This document shows positions 1-10,045 of a stretch of DNA of 54,179 nucleotides, piece by piece. Made by a program: the position numbers and the translations under genes. Each line of letters begins with the position of its first letter. Positions within the stretch are counted from its first letter, which is position 1. The stretch comes from DAOUKH01 sp034421515. Lineage in GTDB: Bacteria; Chloroflexota; Dehalococcoidia; SHYB01. The stretch spans positions 1 through 54,179 of the forward strand of contig DAOUKH010000040.1 in the NCBI GenBank assembly GCA_034421515.1, read 5' to 3'. Below the pieces are notes generated by a model that saw nothing but the letters and a program-made list of their open reading frames with translations, was not told where the DNA came from and did no database searches.

Positions 1-1163
1 GGGAAGAGTCCGGCCAGGGCGAAGGTCCCCACCGCGAAGAGGACGAACGTGACGGGCATGGCGCGGCGGAGGCCGCCCATCTTCCGCATGTCGAGCTCGT
101 CATCCATGGCGTGCATCACCGACCCCGACCCAAGGAAGAGGAGCGCCTTGAAGAAGCCGTGGGTGAGCAGGTGGAATATGCCCGCCGCGAAGCCGAACGA
201 GCCCATGGCGAGGACCATGAAGCCGAGCTGGCTCACGGTGGAGTAGGCGAGGACGCGCTTGAGGTCGTTCTGGGCGAGGGCGAGGAAGGCGCCGATAAAG
301 GCGGTGAAGAGTCCGACCGCGGCGACGGCGTCGAGGACGCCGGGGGTGTGGACGAGCATCGGCGAGAGGCGGGCGAGGAAGTAGACGCCGGCGATGACGA
401 GGGTCGCGGCGTGGATCAGCGCGCTGACCGGCGTCGGGCCCTCCATGGCGTCGGGGAGCCAGACGTGGAAGGGAAACTGCGCCGACTTGCCCGCCACGCC
501 GATGAAGATGAGCGCGGCGGAGAGGTTCAGGCTCGCCGTGCCGATCTCGCCGGCCTCGGCCAGGGCGAAGATCTCGCGCATGGAGAAGGTGCCCGCCGCC
601 TGGAAGAGGACGAGGACGCCGATGAGGAGGGCGACGTCGCCCACGCGGGTCACGATGAAGGCCTTCTTGGCGGCCTCGGCGGCGGAGCGCCGCTCGGAGT
701 AGAAGCCGATGAGGAGGTAGGAGCAGAGGCCGATCAGCTCCCAGAGCACGTAGAAGACGAGCAGGTTGTCGACGACGATGAGGGCGAGCATCGAGGCGGC
801 GAAGAGGGCGAGCACGGCGAAGAACCAGCCGAGCTTGGGGTCGCCGCGCATGTAGGCGAGCGAGTAGACCTGCACCGCCAGCGAGACCGCGGTCACCAGG
901 CCGATCATGACGATGGCAAGCTCGTCGATGGTCATGCCGAGGGAGACGCCGATGTCGCCCGCCTCGAACCAGAGGCGCTCGAAGGAGCCTGCGCCGTCGG
1001 CTACGAGGTCGGCGGCGAAGAACCAGAAGAGGGCGAAGCCCGCCGCGATGGCCGCGACGGCGAGCGGCGCGCCCTTGAACGGCAGGCGCCCTCCCACGAG
1101 CAGGATCCCGGCGAAGGCGCCGGCGGAGAGCGCGGGCGGAAGCCAGGCCCACTCGATTCCCAT
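1..1163 (-). CDS. nuoL: NADH-quinone oxidoreductase subunit L (NuoL), 3' part cut by window edge
   Basis: This is the proton-pumping antiporter-like membrane subunit of respiratory complex I. Reading the minus strand from the ATG at 1163 gives about 387 residues of hydrophobic helices. They include the conserved antiporter-core segments GKSAQFPFHVWLPDAMEGPT and HGFFKALLFLGSG, which carry the channel lysine and histidine residues, plus DLKRVLAYSTVSQLG. The family is usually 610-680 residues, so the C-terminal half, with the long lateral helix, lies beyond position 1. An AAGGGA ribosome site precedes the ATG. The gene is ninth in the nuo operon, 37 bases after nuoK; nuoM and nuoN would be expected further left. 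The long open frame at 100-1152 on the same strand is only an arginine-rich shadow. Confidence 0.95.
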   Translation of the reverse strand, partial: MGIEWAWLPPALSAGAFAGILLVGGRLPFKGAPLAVAAIAAGFALFWFFAADLVADGAGSFERLWFEAGDIGVSLGMTIDELAIVMIGLVTAVSLAVQVYSLAYMRGDPKLGWFFAVLALFAASMLALIVVDNLLVFYVLWELIGLCSYLLIGFYSERRSAAEAAKKAFIVTRVGDVALLIGVLVLFQAAGTFSMREIFALAEAGEIGTASLNLSAALIFIGVAGKSAQFPFHVWLPDAMEGPTPVSALIHAATLVIAGVYFLARLSPMLVHTPGVLDAVAAVGLFTAFIGAFLALAQNDLKRVLAYSTVSQLGFMVLAMGSFGFAAGIFHLLTHGFFKALLFLGSGSVMHAMDDELDMRKMGGLRRAMPVTFVLFAVGTFALAGLF

Positions 1164-1200
1164 GTCGTTCCCTTAGAGGTCTCCGGATCCGTTCCGTGCG

Positions 1201-1509
1201 CTACCAGCGCATGAGGTTGACCTCATCGACGTTGACGGACGAACGGCTCCGATACAGCCGCAGGACGATGGCCAGCGCGAGGCCGACCTCCGCCGCCGCG
1301 ACGGTGATGACGAAGATGGCGAAGATGACGCCGACGATGAGGCCGGGGTCGAGGTAGACGGCGAAGGCGACCAGGTTGATGTTGACCGCGTTCAGCATGA
1401 GCTCGAGCGCGAGCAGGATCATGATCGCGTTGCGACGCGCCAGGACGCCGAAGACGCCGAGCGAGAAGAGGACGGCGCTGACGATCAGCACGTGGTGGAG
1501 CTCGATCAC
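1201..1509 (-). CDS. nuoK: NADH-quinone oxidoreductase subunit K (NuoK)
   Basis: Small membrane subunit of complex I, 102 residues, close to the usual 100. It has three membrane helices: VLIVSAVLFSLGVFGVL, then ALELMLNAVNINLVAFA with the conserved Glu of the proton path, then a third helix ending in a second buried Glu (AAAEVGLALAIVLRLYR). The start is taken as GTG at 1509 because the helix pattern begins there and the upstream reading is arginine-rich shadow. The start overlaps the end of nuoJ by 4 bases (1506-1509), implying coupled translation. Confidence 0.94.
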   Translation of the reverse strand: MIELHHVLIVSAVLFSLGVFGVLARRNAIMILLALELMLNAVNINLVAFAVYLDPGLIVGVIFAIFVITVAAAEVGLALAIVLRLYRSRSSVNVDEVNLMRW

Positions 1510-2048
1510 GCCTCGTCTCCGGAGTCTGCCGGCGGAACGTCGCCGCCGCTGCTTTCGGGGTCGTCGCCGGGCCGGGCGAGCACGATGGCGCCGATGAGGG
1601 CCACGAGCAGCAGGACCGAGGCGATCTCGAAGGGCACGGCCCAGCGGGTGAAGAGCTCGGCGCCGAGCTCGCGGAAGCCCACGGGCTCGGTGCTGCTCGT
1701 CTCGGGCCACGAGGTGGCGACGATCGTCGCGATGAGCGCGCCCAGCATGCCGAGTCCGGCGACGGCGGCGATTGGCTTGTGTTTGACGTCGAGGTTGCCC
1801 GCCTCGCCCGACTGGCGGGTCAGCATCAGGGAGAAGAGGACGACGACGATGATCGCGCCGCCGTAGATGAGCACCTGCACCAAGGCGAGAAAGGGAGAGA
1901 AGACCAGGATGTAGATGCCGGCGACGGCGAGGAGGCTGAGGAGGAGGAAGAGGGCGGCGTAGACGACGTTGGAGGCGATCACGACGCCGATGCCGCCGGC
2001 GATGGCGAGCGCGGAGACCGCGACGAACATGGCGAGCTCGACGCTCAC
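1506..2048 (-). CDS. nuoJ: NADH-quinone oxidoreductase subunit J (NuoJ)
   Basis: Membrane subunit of complex I, 180 residues from a GTG start at 2048 that overlaps the nuoI stop by 4 bases (GTGA). Five hydrophobic helices are visible, including the well-conserved third-helix region ALVQVLIYGGAIIVVVLFSL (with its pi-bulge Tyr-Gly). The C-terminal tail after the last helix is rich in Asp, Glu, Pro and Gly and probably cytoplasmic. The same frame stays open far upstream, through nuoI, H and D, but only this last part is protein-like. It sits between nuoI and nuoK in the standard order. Confidence 0.93.
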   Translation of the reverse strand: MSVELAMFVAVSALAIAGGIGVVIASNVVYAALFLLLSLLAVAGIYILVFSPFLALVQVLIYGGAIIVVVLFSLMLTRQSGEAGNLDVKHKPIAAVAGLGMLGALIATIVATSWPETSSTEPVGFRELGAELFTRWAVPFEIASVLLLVALIGAIVLARPGDDPESSGGDVPPADSGDEA

Positions 2049-2605
2049 GCCGGATCGGCCTCCGTCGGGGCGGCCTTGGGCGCGGGCTTGGGTTTGGGGA
2101 TGCCGGGCCGCACCTTGATGCCGGCGCGGCCCTGGAAGTCGCGGCCCATTCGGAAGAGGTCGGCCTTGGAGGCGATGAGGCCGCCGCGGGAGATATCGGC
2201 CTCCTCGTGGTAGTCGGTCATGGCGATGGCCTCGAAGTTGCAGACCTCGACGCAGATGCCGCAGAGGATGCAGCGCTCCATCCGTATCTCGAAGTTGTCG
2301 ACGATCTTCTTGCGGGAGCTCTTCTCCTCGGCGTGGAGCGGGTTGTCCTTCATGGAAACCGTCATGCACTCGGTGGGGCAGTACCGCTCGCAGACCTTGC
2401 AGCCGGTGCAGGAAGGCTCGTCGATGACGTCGTCCCAGAGCAGGGCGGGGAAGCCGAGGTTGCGGGGAGAGAGCGGGATGTGCTCGCCGCCCCGGGCGTT
2501 GGAGGGGCCGTCGCCCTCGGTGGGCCTGCCGGGATACTGGACGGTGACGGGCTTCCGAGCCATCGTCAGCAGGGTGACGCCGAGTCCCTTGAGGAAGCCG
2601 ATCAT
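2045..2605 (-). CDS. nuoI: NADH-quinone oxidoreductase subunit I (NuoI), 2x[4Fe-4S] ferredoxin subunit
   Basis: Peripheral-arm subunit of 186 residues that carries iron-sulfur clusters N6a and N6b and passes electrons to NuoB. Two complete cluster motifs are visible: CTGCKVCERYCP (about residues 66-77) and CILCGICVEVCN (about 112-123). The N-terminus MIGFLKGLGVTLL is the amphipathic helix that lies against the membrane arm. The C-terminal ~25 residues are a Pro-Lys-Ala-rich tail. The ATG at 2605 directly abuts the nuoH stop at 2606, and the stop overlaps the nuoJ GTG. Confidence 0.96.
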   Translation of the reverse strand: MIGFLKGLGVTLLTMARKPVTVQYPGRPTEGDGPSNARGGEHIPLSPRNLGFPALLWDDVIDEPSCTGCKVCERYCPTECMTVSMKDNPLHAEEKSSRKKIVDNFEIRMERCILCGICVEVCNFEAIAMTDYHEEADISRGGLIASKADLFRMGRDFQGRAGIKVRPGIPKPKPAPKAAPTEADPA

Positions 2606-3739
2606 CTAGGCGGTCTGCTCCCGTGCCGTGATCCGGCCCTTCTCGACGCGGACCCGGGTCGTCCGGGGGCGCAGGACCTGACTGGGCCGCCTGCGGTAGT
2701 AGAGGGCCGCGGCGCTGGCCAGCAGCGCCAGTGACAGAAGGACTATAGCCCAATCGGGCCAGCCGTAGAAGAGATAGAAGCCCGTCAGCACCAGGTTGGC
2801 GAAGGCCAGCGGCAGGAGCACCTTCCAGGCAAACGCCATGAGCTGATCGATGCGGAGCCGGGGGATGCTGGCGCGGATCCAGAAGATGAGGAAGGTCACC
2901 GCCGACACCTTGAGGAGCATCCACATCGCCTGCACGAAGTCCTCGAGCCATCCCCCCGCCGGCGCGGGCCCCCGCCAGCCGCCGAGGAAGAGCAGGGTGG
3001 CGAGCACGGCGATGGCCAGGGTGTTGGCGTATTCGGCGAAGAAGAACATCGACCAGCGGATGCCGCTGTACTCGATGAAGGGGCCGCCCATCACCTCGGA
3101 CTCGGCGACGGGGATGTCGAACGGGGTGCGGCCGACCTCGGCAAGGCCGGCGAGCAGGAAGAGGGCGAAGGCGGCGGGCTGGAGGATGATGAACCAGAGC
3201 GGCGCCTGCCCGGTCACGATGGCGGTGAGGTCGGTGGTTCCGGCGACCATGATCACGCTGATCACGGCGACGATCAGGGGAAGCTCGTAGCTGATGAGCT
3301 GGGCGGCGGCCCTCGCCGCGCCGAGCATGGCGTACTTGTTGAACGAGGCCCATCCCGCCATGAGCAGCCCGGCGACGGAGACGCTGGAGACGGCGATGAA
3401 GTAGAAGGCGCCCAGCTCCAGGTTGCGGATCACCAGGTCTTGAGTGAAGGGGACGGTGACCCAGAGCATGAAGGCGGGGACGAAGACGATCAGCGGCGCC
3501 AGCCAGAACGAGAGCTTGTCCGACTTGCCGGGGAGCAGGTCTTCCTTGGTCAGCAGCTTCATGGCGTCGGCGACGGGCTGGAGCAGACCGAACGGCCCGG
3601 TGCGCATCGGCCCGATGCGCTGCTGGATGCGGGCCAGCGCCTTGCGCTCGGCGTAGGTGAGTGCGAGCACGGCGAACGAGATGAACGCGATGAAGATCGC
3701 GACCGAAACGGTGAGCCAGGCGGCGTCGGTCCAGGTCAT
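2606..3739 (-). CDS. nuoH: NADH-quinone oxidoreductase subunit H (NuoH)
   Basis: Membrane subunit that forms much of the quinone-binding chamber of complex I; 377 residues with about eight helices. The hallmark YAERKALARIQQRIGP, followed by GPFGLLQPVADAMKL, lies at about residues 29-63. The conserved acidic loop AGLAEVGRTPFDIPVAESE is also present. The C-terminal extension after about residue 340 is basic and rich in Arg. The ATG at 3739 overlaps the nuoD stop by 4 bases. nuoD is directly followed by nuoH with no nuoE, F or G between, the arrangement of 11-subunit type complexes. Confidence 0.96.
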   Translation of the reverse strand: MTWTDAAWLTVSVAIFIAFISFAVLALTYAERKALARIQQRIGPMRTGPFGLLQPVADAMKLLTKEDLLPGKSDKLSFWLAPLIVFVPAFMLWVTVPFTQDLVIRNLELGAFYFIAVSSVSVAGLLMAGWASFNKYAMLGAARAAAQLISYELPLIVAVISVIMVAGTTDLTAIVTGQAPLWFIILQPAAFALFLLAGLAEVGRTPFDIPVAESEVMGGPFIEYSGIRWSMFFFAEYANTLAIAVLATLLFLGGWRGPAPAGGWLEDFVQAMWMLLKVSAVTFLIFWIRASIPRLRIDQLMAFAWKVLLPLAFANLVLTGFYLFYGWPDWAIVLLSLALLASAAALYYRRRPSQVLRPRTTRVRVEKGRITAREQTA

Positions 3740-4905
3740 CGGTCGACCTCGCCGAGGACGATGTCGAGGGAGCCGAGGATGACCACGGCGTCGGCGATGT
3801 AGGCGCCGACGGTGAGGTCGCGCAGCGCCATGAGGTTGGAGAAGGACGGCCCTCTGATCTTGCAGCGGTAGGGGGAGGTCTGGCCGCGGCTGACGAGGTA
3901 GACGCCGAAGTCGCCGCGGGGGTTCTCGCCGCGGGCGTAGGCGTCGCCGATGGGCGGCTTGACGAAGCCGAACTTGGCGACCGGGGTCTGTATTGGCCCC
4001 TCTTCGAGCATGTCGAGGGCCTGCTCGACGATGGCGGCGGACTGGCGCATCTCCTCCATGCGGACCCAGTAGCGGTCCCAGCAGTCGCCGTTCTCACCGA
4101 GTGGGATGTCGAAGGTGAAGCGGTCGTAGAGCTCGTAGGGCTCGTCGACGCGGACGTCGTGGAGGATGCCGCTGGCCCGCAGCGCCGGGCCGCTGAGGCC
4201 CCAATCGACGGCGTCGGGGCCGGAGATGGCGCCGACGTTCCGGGTGCGTTCGAGCATGATCTCGCTGAAGGTGAGGAGGCGGTCGGCCTCGTCGATGGCG
4301 CGGCGGATGCGGTCGAGCGCGCCGCGGACGCGGGGGACGAAACCGTCGGGCAGGTCTTGGGCCACGCCGCCGACGCGGATGTAGCTGTGCATCATGCGCG
4401 CGCCGCTGACGCTCTCGAAGAGCTGCTGGATCTCCTCACGCTCGCGGAAGCCGTACATGAACGCCGTGCCGAAGATGCCGACGTCGGTGCCGAAAGCCCC
4501 GTAGAAGAGCATGTGACTGGAGATGCGGTTCAACTCGCAGAGAATGATGCGGACCAGCTGCGCGCGTTCCGGCGCCTCGATGCCCATCAGCTTCTCGGCG
4601 GCCAAGCAGAAGACGAGCTCGTTGTTGAAGTTGGCCACGTAGTCGAGCCGGTCGAACAGCGTGATGATCTGCCGGTAGTTCTCTCGCTCGCAGAGCTTCT
4701 CGGAGCCCCGGTGCAGGTAGCCGATGACGGGCTCGGCGTCGACGATGCGCTCGCCTTCGACGGTGAGGATCATGCGGAAGACGCCGTGCGTGCTGGGGTG
4801 CTGCGGCCCCATGTTGAGCAGCATGTCGACGCATTCGAGGCCGTGGTCGGGGGCGGCGTCGTCGATCGCGCCGGGGGCGGGGGTGACGGTGGGCTCGGAG
4901 GTCAT
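3736..4905 (-). CDS. nuoD: NADH-quinone oxidoreductase subunit D (NuoD)
   Basis: Peripheral-arm subunit of 389 residues homologous to the large subunit of NiFe hydrogenases; it forms the quinone pocket with NuoB. The conserved start region MLLNMGPQHPSTHGVFR contains the quinone-site His. GYLHRGSEKLCE and the C-terminal PPIGDAYARGENPRGDFGVY and KIRGPSFSNL are typical of the family. The open frame continues upstream to 5211, but that part is shadow of nuoC; the ATG at 4905 overlaps the nuoC stop by 4 bases. NuoC and NuoD are separate proteins here, not fused as in E. coli. Confidence 0.96.
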   Translation of the reverse strand: MTSEPTVTPAPGAIDDAAPDHGLECVDMLLNMGPQHPSTHGVFRMILTVEGERIVDAEPVIGYLHRGSEKLCERENYRQIITLFDRLDYVANFNNELVFCLAAEKLMGIEAPERAQLVRIILCELNRISSHMLFYGAFGTDVGIFGTAFMYGFREREEIQQLFESVSGARMMHSYIRVGGVAQDLPDGFVPRVRGALDRIRRAIDEADRLLTFSEIMLERTRNVGAISGPDAVDWGLSGPALRASGILHDVRVDEPYELYDRFTFDIPLGENGDCWDRYWVRMEEMRQSAAIVEQALDMLEEGPIQTPVAKFGFVKPPIGDAYARGENPRGDFGVYLVSRGQTSPYRCKIRGPSFSNLMALRDLTVGAYIADAVVILGSLDIVLGEVDR

Positions 4906-5468
4906 CGGGAGCGGTCCTCCAGGGCCTCGTCGTCGAGGGGCGTCTCCCAGCGGGGCGATTCCTCCTCGGCCCACTCGGCGGTCTCCTCGAAGGGGTAGTC
5001 CTTGCGCAGGGGGTGCTTGCCCTCGAACTCGTCGAACAGGAGAAGGAAGCCGGGGTTGGGGTGGCCGGTGAAGGTGACGCCGAAGAGCTCGGCGCCCTCG
5101 CGCTCGTGCCAGTCGGCGCCGCGCCACACAGGCGTCACCGATGGGATCGCGGGGTCGTCCTTGGGGGCGTTCGTTTTCAGGGCGAAGCCGTGGCGGAGGG
5201 TGGTAGACCACAGGACGTAGACGGCCTGGAAGGCCTCCTCGTACTCGGCGACGGAGAGGCAGCCGAGGTAGTCGATCTGGAGCCGGTCGTCGTCCTTGGC
5301 GACGCGGGCGGCGTCGGCGATGCGCTCGCGGGGGATGGTGAGCGCGACGCGGTCGACCATGTAGCCGACCTCGGCGTCGAAGCCGGCGTAGACCTCGCGG
5401 AGGCGGGCCTCCATCGCGGGGTCCTCGACGCGGTGCGCTTCGGGGGCCTTAGGAGCTCGGTCGGCCAC
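4902..5468 (-). CDS. nuoC: NADH-quinone oxidoreductase subunit C (NuoC, 30 kDa subunit)
   Basis: Peripheral-arm scaffold subunit, 188 residues. The family signature is visible at about residues 118-160: WHEREGAELFGVTFTGHPN, then a leucine-rich strand and GKHPLRKDYPFE. The frame begins with GTG at 5468 and overlaps the end of nuoB by 20 bases; a slightly later start is possible because the first ~15 residues are not conserved. The C-terminal acidic extension is short. It lies between nuoB and nuoD, as in most unfused nuo operons. Confidence 0.94.
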   Translation of the reverse strand: MADRAPKAPEAHRVEDPAMEARLREVYAGFDAEVGYMVDRVALTIPRERIADAARVAKDDDRLQIDYLGCLSVAEYEEAFQAVYVLWSTTLRHGFALKTNAPKDDPAIPSVTPVWRGADWHEREGAELFGVTFTGHPNPGFLLLFDEFEGKHPLRKDYPFEETAEWAEEESPRWETPLDDEALEDRSR

Positions 5469-5979
5469 GTCCGCCGGTCTCTTTCATGATCTTGTCTTGC
5501 AGCTTGATGAGGCCGTCCATGAGGGCCTCGGGCCGGGGCGGACAGCCCGGCACGTAGATGTCGACGGGGATGATCTTGTCGACGCCCATGACCACGGAGT
5601 AGGACTTGGTGTAGGGCCCGCCGCAGGTGGCGCAGCTCCCCATTGCGATCACCCACTTCGGCGACGGCATCTGCTCGTAGAGCAGCTTGATCGGCTCGGC
5701 CATCTTCTTGACCACGGTGCCGGCGACGATCATGACGTCGGACTGCCGGGGCGACGGCCAGGTGACGATGCCGAAGCGGTCGAGGTCGTGGTGCGCCATG
5801 TAGGTGCTGATCATCTCGATGGCGCAGCAGGCGAGGCCGAATTGCAGCGGCCACAGCGACGACTTCCGCGCCATCGAGATGAAGTGGTCGATGGTGCCGG
5901 TGACGACGCCGGGCGCGCCGCTCTTCTGCAGGTTACTGGAACCCGGCCAGAGACGCTTGGGGTTGACCTCTATCTCCAA
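5449..5979 (-). CDS. nuoB: NADH-quinone oxidoreductase subunit B (NuoB), cluster N2
   Basis: Carries the terminal [4Fe-4S] cluster N2 that reduces quinone. The four ligands are visible: the adjacent pair in GLACCAIEM, the Cys in GSCATCGGPY and the one in VPGCPPRPE. RKSSLWPLQFGL precedes the pair. A TTG at 5979 is chosen as start, giving 176 residues and a 10-base overlap with nuoA, because the region from LEIEVNPKRL onward looks like the usual 30-residue N-terminal arm. The next in-frame ATG, at 5874, would leave only 141 residues and remove part of that arm. The frame open above 5979 is shadow of nuoA. Confidence 0.93.
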   Translation of the reverse strand: MEIEVNPKRLWPGSSNLQKSGAPGVVTGTIDHFISMARKSSLWPLQFGLACCAIEMISTYMAHHDLDRFGIVTWPSPRQSDVMIVAGTVVKKMAEPIKLLYEQMPSPKWVIAMGSCATCGGPYTKSYSVVMGVDKIIPVDIYVPGCPPRPEALMDGLIKLQDKIMKETGGRGRPSS

Positions 5980-6344
5980 TCGAGGGCTCCCTTCTTCCAG
6001 GCGTAGGCGAGGCCGAAGAGGAGGATGCCCATGAAGATGAGCATCTCGTAGAAGACGGCTTGGACGATGCCGGGATCGAGGAAGACGACGGCCCAGGGGA
6101 AGAGGAAGACCGCCTCGATGTCGAAGATCAGGAAGAGGATGGCGAAGAGGTAGTAGCGGAAGTGCATGTGCGAGTAGCGCTCGCCGGAGGGGACGATGCC
6201 GCACTCGTAGGGGAGGTCCTTGAGGACGGACCGGGCCTTGGGGGCGATGATCAGTGAGGCGGCGAAGGAGAGGGTGACGAGGAGAGCGCCCCCCACCGTC
6301 GCGATGAGGACCGCGCTCCAGTCTTGCCAGTACTCGCCAAGCAC
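5970..6344 (-). CDS. nuoA: NADH-quinone oxidoreductase subunit A (NuoA), first gene of the operon
   Basis: Three-helix membrane subunit of 124 residues. The family hallmarks are LPYECGIVPSG (the cysteine loop near the quinone site) and FRYYLFAILFLIFDIEAVFLFPWA (helix 2 with the conserved Asp and Glu). The start is GTG at 6344, with GGAG about nine bases upstream. It is the first nuo gene; a likely promoter lies about 80 bases upstream, and no other gene intervenes in the repeat-rich gap before uvrA. Confidence 0.95.
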   Translation of the reverse strand: MLGEYWQDWSAVLIATVGGALLVTLSFAASLIIAPKARSVLKDLPYECGIVPSGERYSHMHFRYYLFAILFLIFDIEAVFLFPWAVVFLDPGIVQAVFYEMLIFMGILLFGLAYAWKKGALDWR

Positions 6345-6426
6345 GCGGTAACGCTCCGCCCTCTAGCGCCAGTCCCTGCGCCGCGCGGGAACCTCAGAAA
6401 GGGGCTCGACGCGGGCGCTCAACAGA

Positions 6427-6432
6427 AGTATA
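6427..6432 (-). promoter_or_regulatory. Putative -10 element of the nuo operon
   Basis: On the minus strand the sequence reads TGCTATACT, an extended -10 (TGn before TATACT), about 83 bases before the nuoA GTG. No -35 like TTGACA is visible at the normal distance, as expected for extended -10 promoters. Inferred from motif only. Confidence 0.5.
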
Positions 6433-6495
6433 GCACCGGCGGGAAATGCGGGGCGGCGGGGGTCTTTCACTTCTCCCGCTGGGGCGCCCCTTAAG

Positions 6496-6529
6496 CCTCC
6501 CTCCCTCTGGGAGGGACTGAGGGAGGGCA
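6496..6529. repeat. Short palindromic repeat, family 2, copy 1
   Basis: A run of CCTCCCTCCCTC followed by GGGAGGGACTGAGGGAGGGC can fold on itself. A near-identical copy lies at 12113-12147 between the amidohydrolase and LLM genes. It is preceded by CTTAAG, which also flanks other repeats in this window. Confidence 0.7.
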
Positions 6530-6552
6530 GTCCGACGCCGACCACACTCCCA

Positions 6553-6620
6553 CCCGCGCCCCTCCGGCGCGCCCGCGGGGCGCGTGCCCTCTTTCAGTTT
6601 CCCCCTGAGGGGGAAAGGCT
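6553..6620 (-). repeat. Interspersed repeat, family 1, copy C (minus orientation)
   Basis: The reverse complement reads GCCTTTCCCCCT, then GGGGGAAACTGAAAGAGGGC, ACGCGCC and a GC-rich hairpin ending in CGGAGGGGC. The same order is found on the plus strand at 9895-10029 and 13097-13233. All three copies are intergenic. Confidence 0.85.
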
Positions 6621-6649
6621 TAAGGTGGCCCCTGCGCAGCTCTAGTGGG

Positions 6650-6731
6650 CGTCCAATTGCAACTTTATTCTGCGTCTAATTGCAAGGTTGAAGGTCGTCC
6701 AATTGCAACATTTGGCTGCGTCCAACTGAAG
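6650..6731. repeat. Four direct repeats at exact 23-bp spacing (CGTCCAATTGCAA)
   Basis: Units begin at 6650, 6673, 6696 and 6719. They read CGTCCAATTGCAA, CGTCTAATTGCAA, CGTCCAATTGCAA and CGTCCAACTGAAG. The spacers differ, while the period is exactly 23 bases, about two helical turns. This is AT-richer than its surroundings. It could be an array of protein-binding sites or the multiple-repeat end of an IS21-like insertion sequence whose body is gone; no transposase gene is present nearby. Confidence 0.85.
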
Positions 6732-6737
6732 AACAGA

Positions 6738-6752
6738 CCCCCTAACAGGGGG
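6738..6752 (-). terminator. Possible intrinsic terminator after uvrA
   Basis: On the minus strand CCCCC-TGTTA-GGGGG is followed by TCTGTTCTT, a short G+C hairpin with a partly T-rich tail, ten bases past the uvrA stop. The T-run is interrupted, so the assignment is tentative. Confidence 0.4.
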
Positions 6753-6761
6753 GGGCAGCCC

Positions 6762-9722
<2,961 letters not shown>

Positions 9723-9768
9723 CGCAGTTCCAGCGGGCGAAGGTTAGGCCGGGAAGGGGACGCCCGTC

Positions 9769-9774
9769 ATTGTA
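9769..9774 (-). promoter_or_regulatory. Putative -10 element of uvrA
   Basis: TACAAT on the minus strand, 47 bases before the uvrA ATG. No clear -35 and no SOS (LexA) box was recognised nearby. Confidence 0.4.
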
Positions 9775-9894
9775 GCGCGGACGCCGCCCCGTCAGAAGGG
9801 GTCGGCGTCTTGACCGCTTCTCCGAGGGGAGAAGATTGAGATGAGGGGCCCCCGCCAACCGCCAACGCCAATCGAAGCCCGCCCCCCTCCTCAC

Positions 9895-10029
9895 ACGGGG
9901 CGATTCGCGAATCGACCTCCGCTCCGGCCTTTCCCCCCTTTTGGGGGAAACTGAAAGAGGGCACGCGCCGTCAGGCGCGTCGGAGGGGCAGGGTGGGGGT
10001 GCGCCACCGTCCATGGAGCCGGAAGCGCC
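9895..10029 (+). repeat. Interspersed repeat, family 1, copy A
   Basis: Order of blocks: GGGGCGA palindrome, CTCCGGCCTTTCCCCC, GGGGGAAACTGAAAGAGGGC, ACGCGCCGTCAGGCGCG, CGGAGGGGC, GGGTGCGCC and finally CATGGAGCCGGAAGCGCC. Copy B at 13097-13233 has the same blocks in the same order with small changes. Confidence 0.85.
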
Positions 10030-10045
10030 GGTCGTGCCGCGCTGC

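Larger units (their letters stand above)
6345..6761. other. Repeat-rich intergenic region between uvrA and nuoA
   Basis: No convincing gene is seen in these ~417 bases. The region holds the nuo promoter, a CCTCCCTC-GGGAGGGA palindromic element at 6496-6529 that recurs at 12113-12147, a minus-strand copy of the GGGGGAAACTGAAAGAGGGC family repeat at 6553-6620, four 23-bp-spaced direct repeats at 6650-6731, and a possible uvrA terminator at 6738-6752. Confidence 0.7.
9723..10045. other. Intergenic region between uvrA and crotonase-fold gene
   Basis: About 320 bases with no convincing gene. The region contains the uvrA promoter, a perfect 14-base palindrome CGATTCGCGAATCG near 9901, and copy A of the family 1 repeat, which ends only about 16 bases from the stop of the neighbouring gene. 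Confidence 0.7.

Noticed and set aside
100..1214. Long open frames of 350 and 367 codons on both strands over nuoL.
   Set aside because: The translations are dominated by Arg or by Glu/Gly/Asp and lack membrane helices; the true NuoL frame, starting at 1163, has clear family motifs.
1506..4097. An 863-codon minus-strand frame across nuoD, H, I and J.
   Set aside because: Only its last 180 codons (nuoJ) are protein-like; the rest is a shadow caused by high GC and third-position bias.
6650..6731. The 23-bp repeats as a small CRISPR array.
   Set aside because: The conserved core is 13 bases with ~10-base spacers, far too short for CRISPR, and no cas genes are present.
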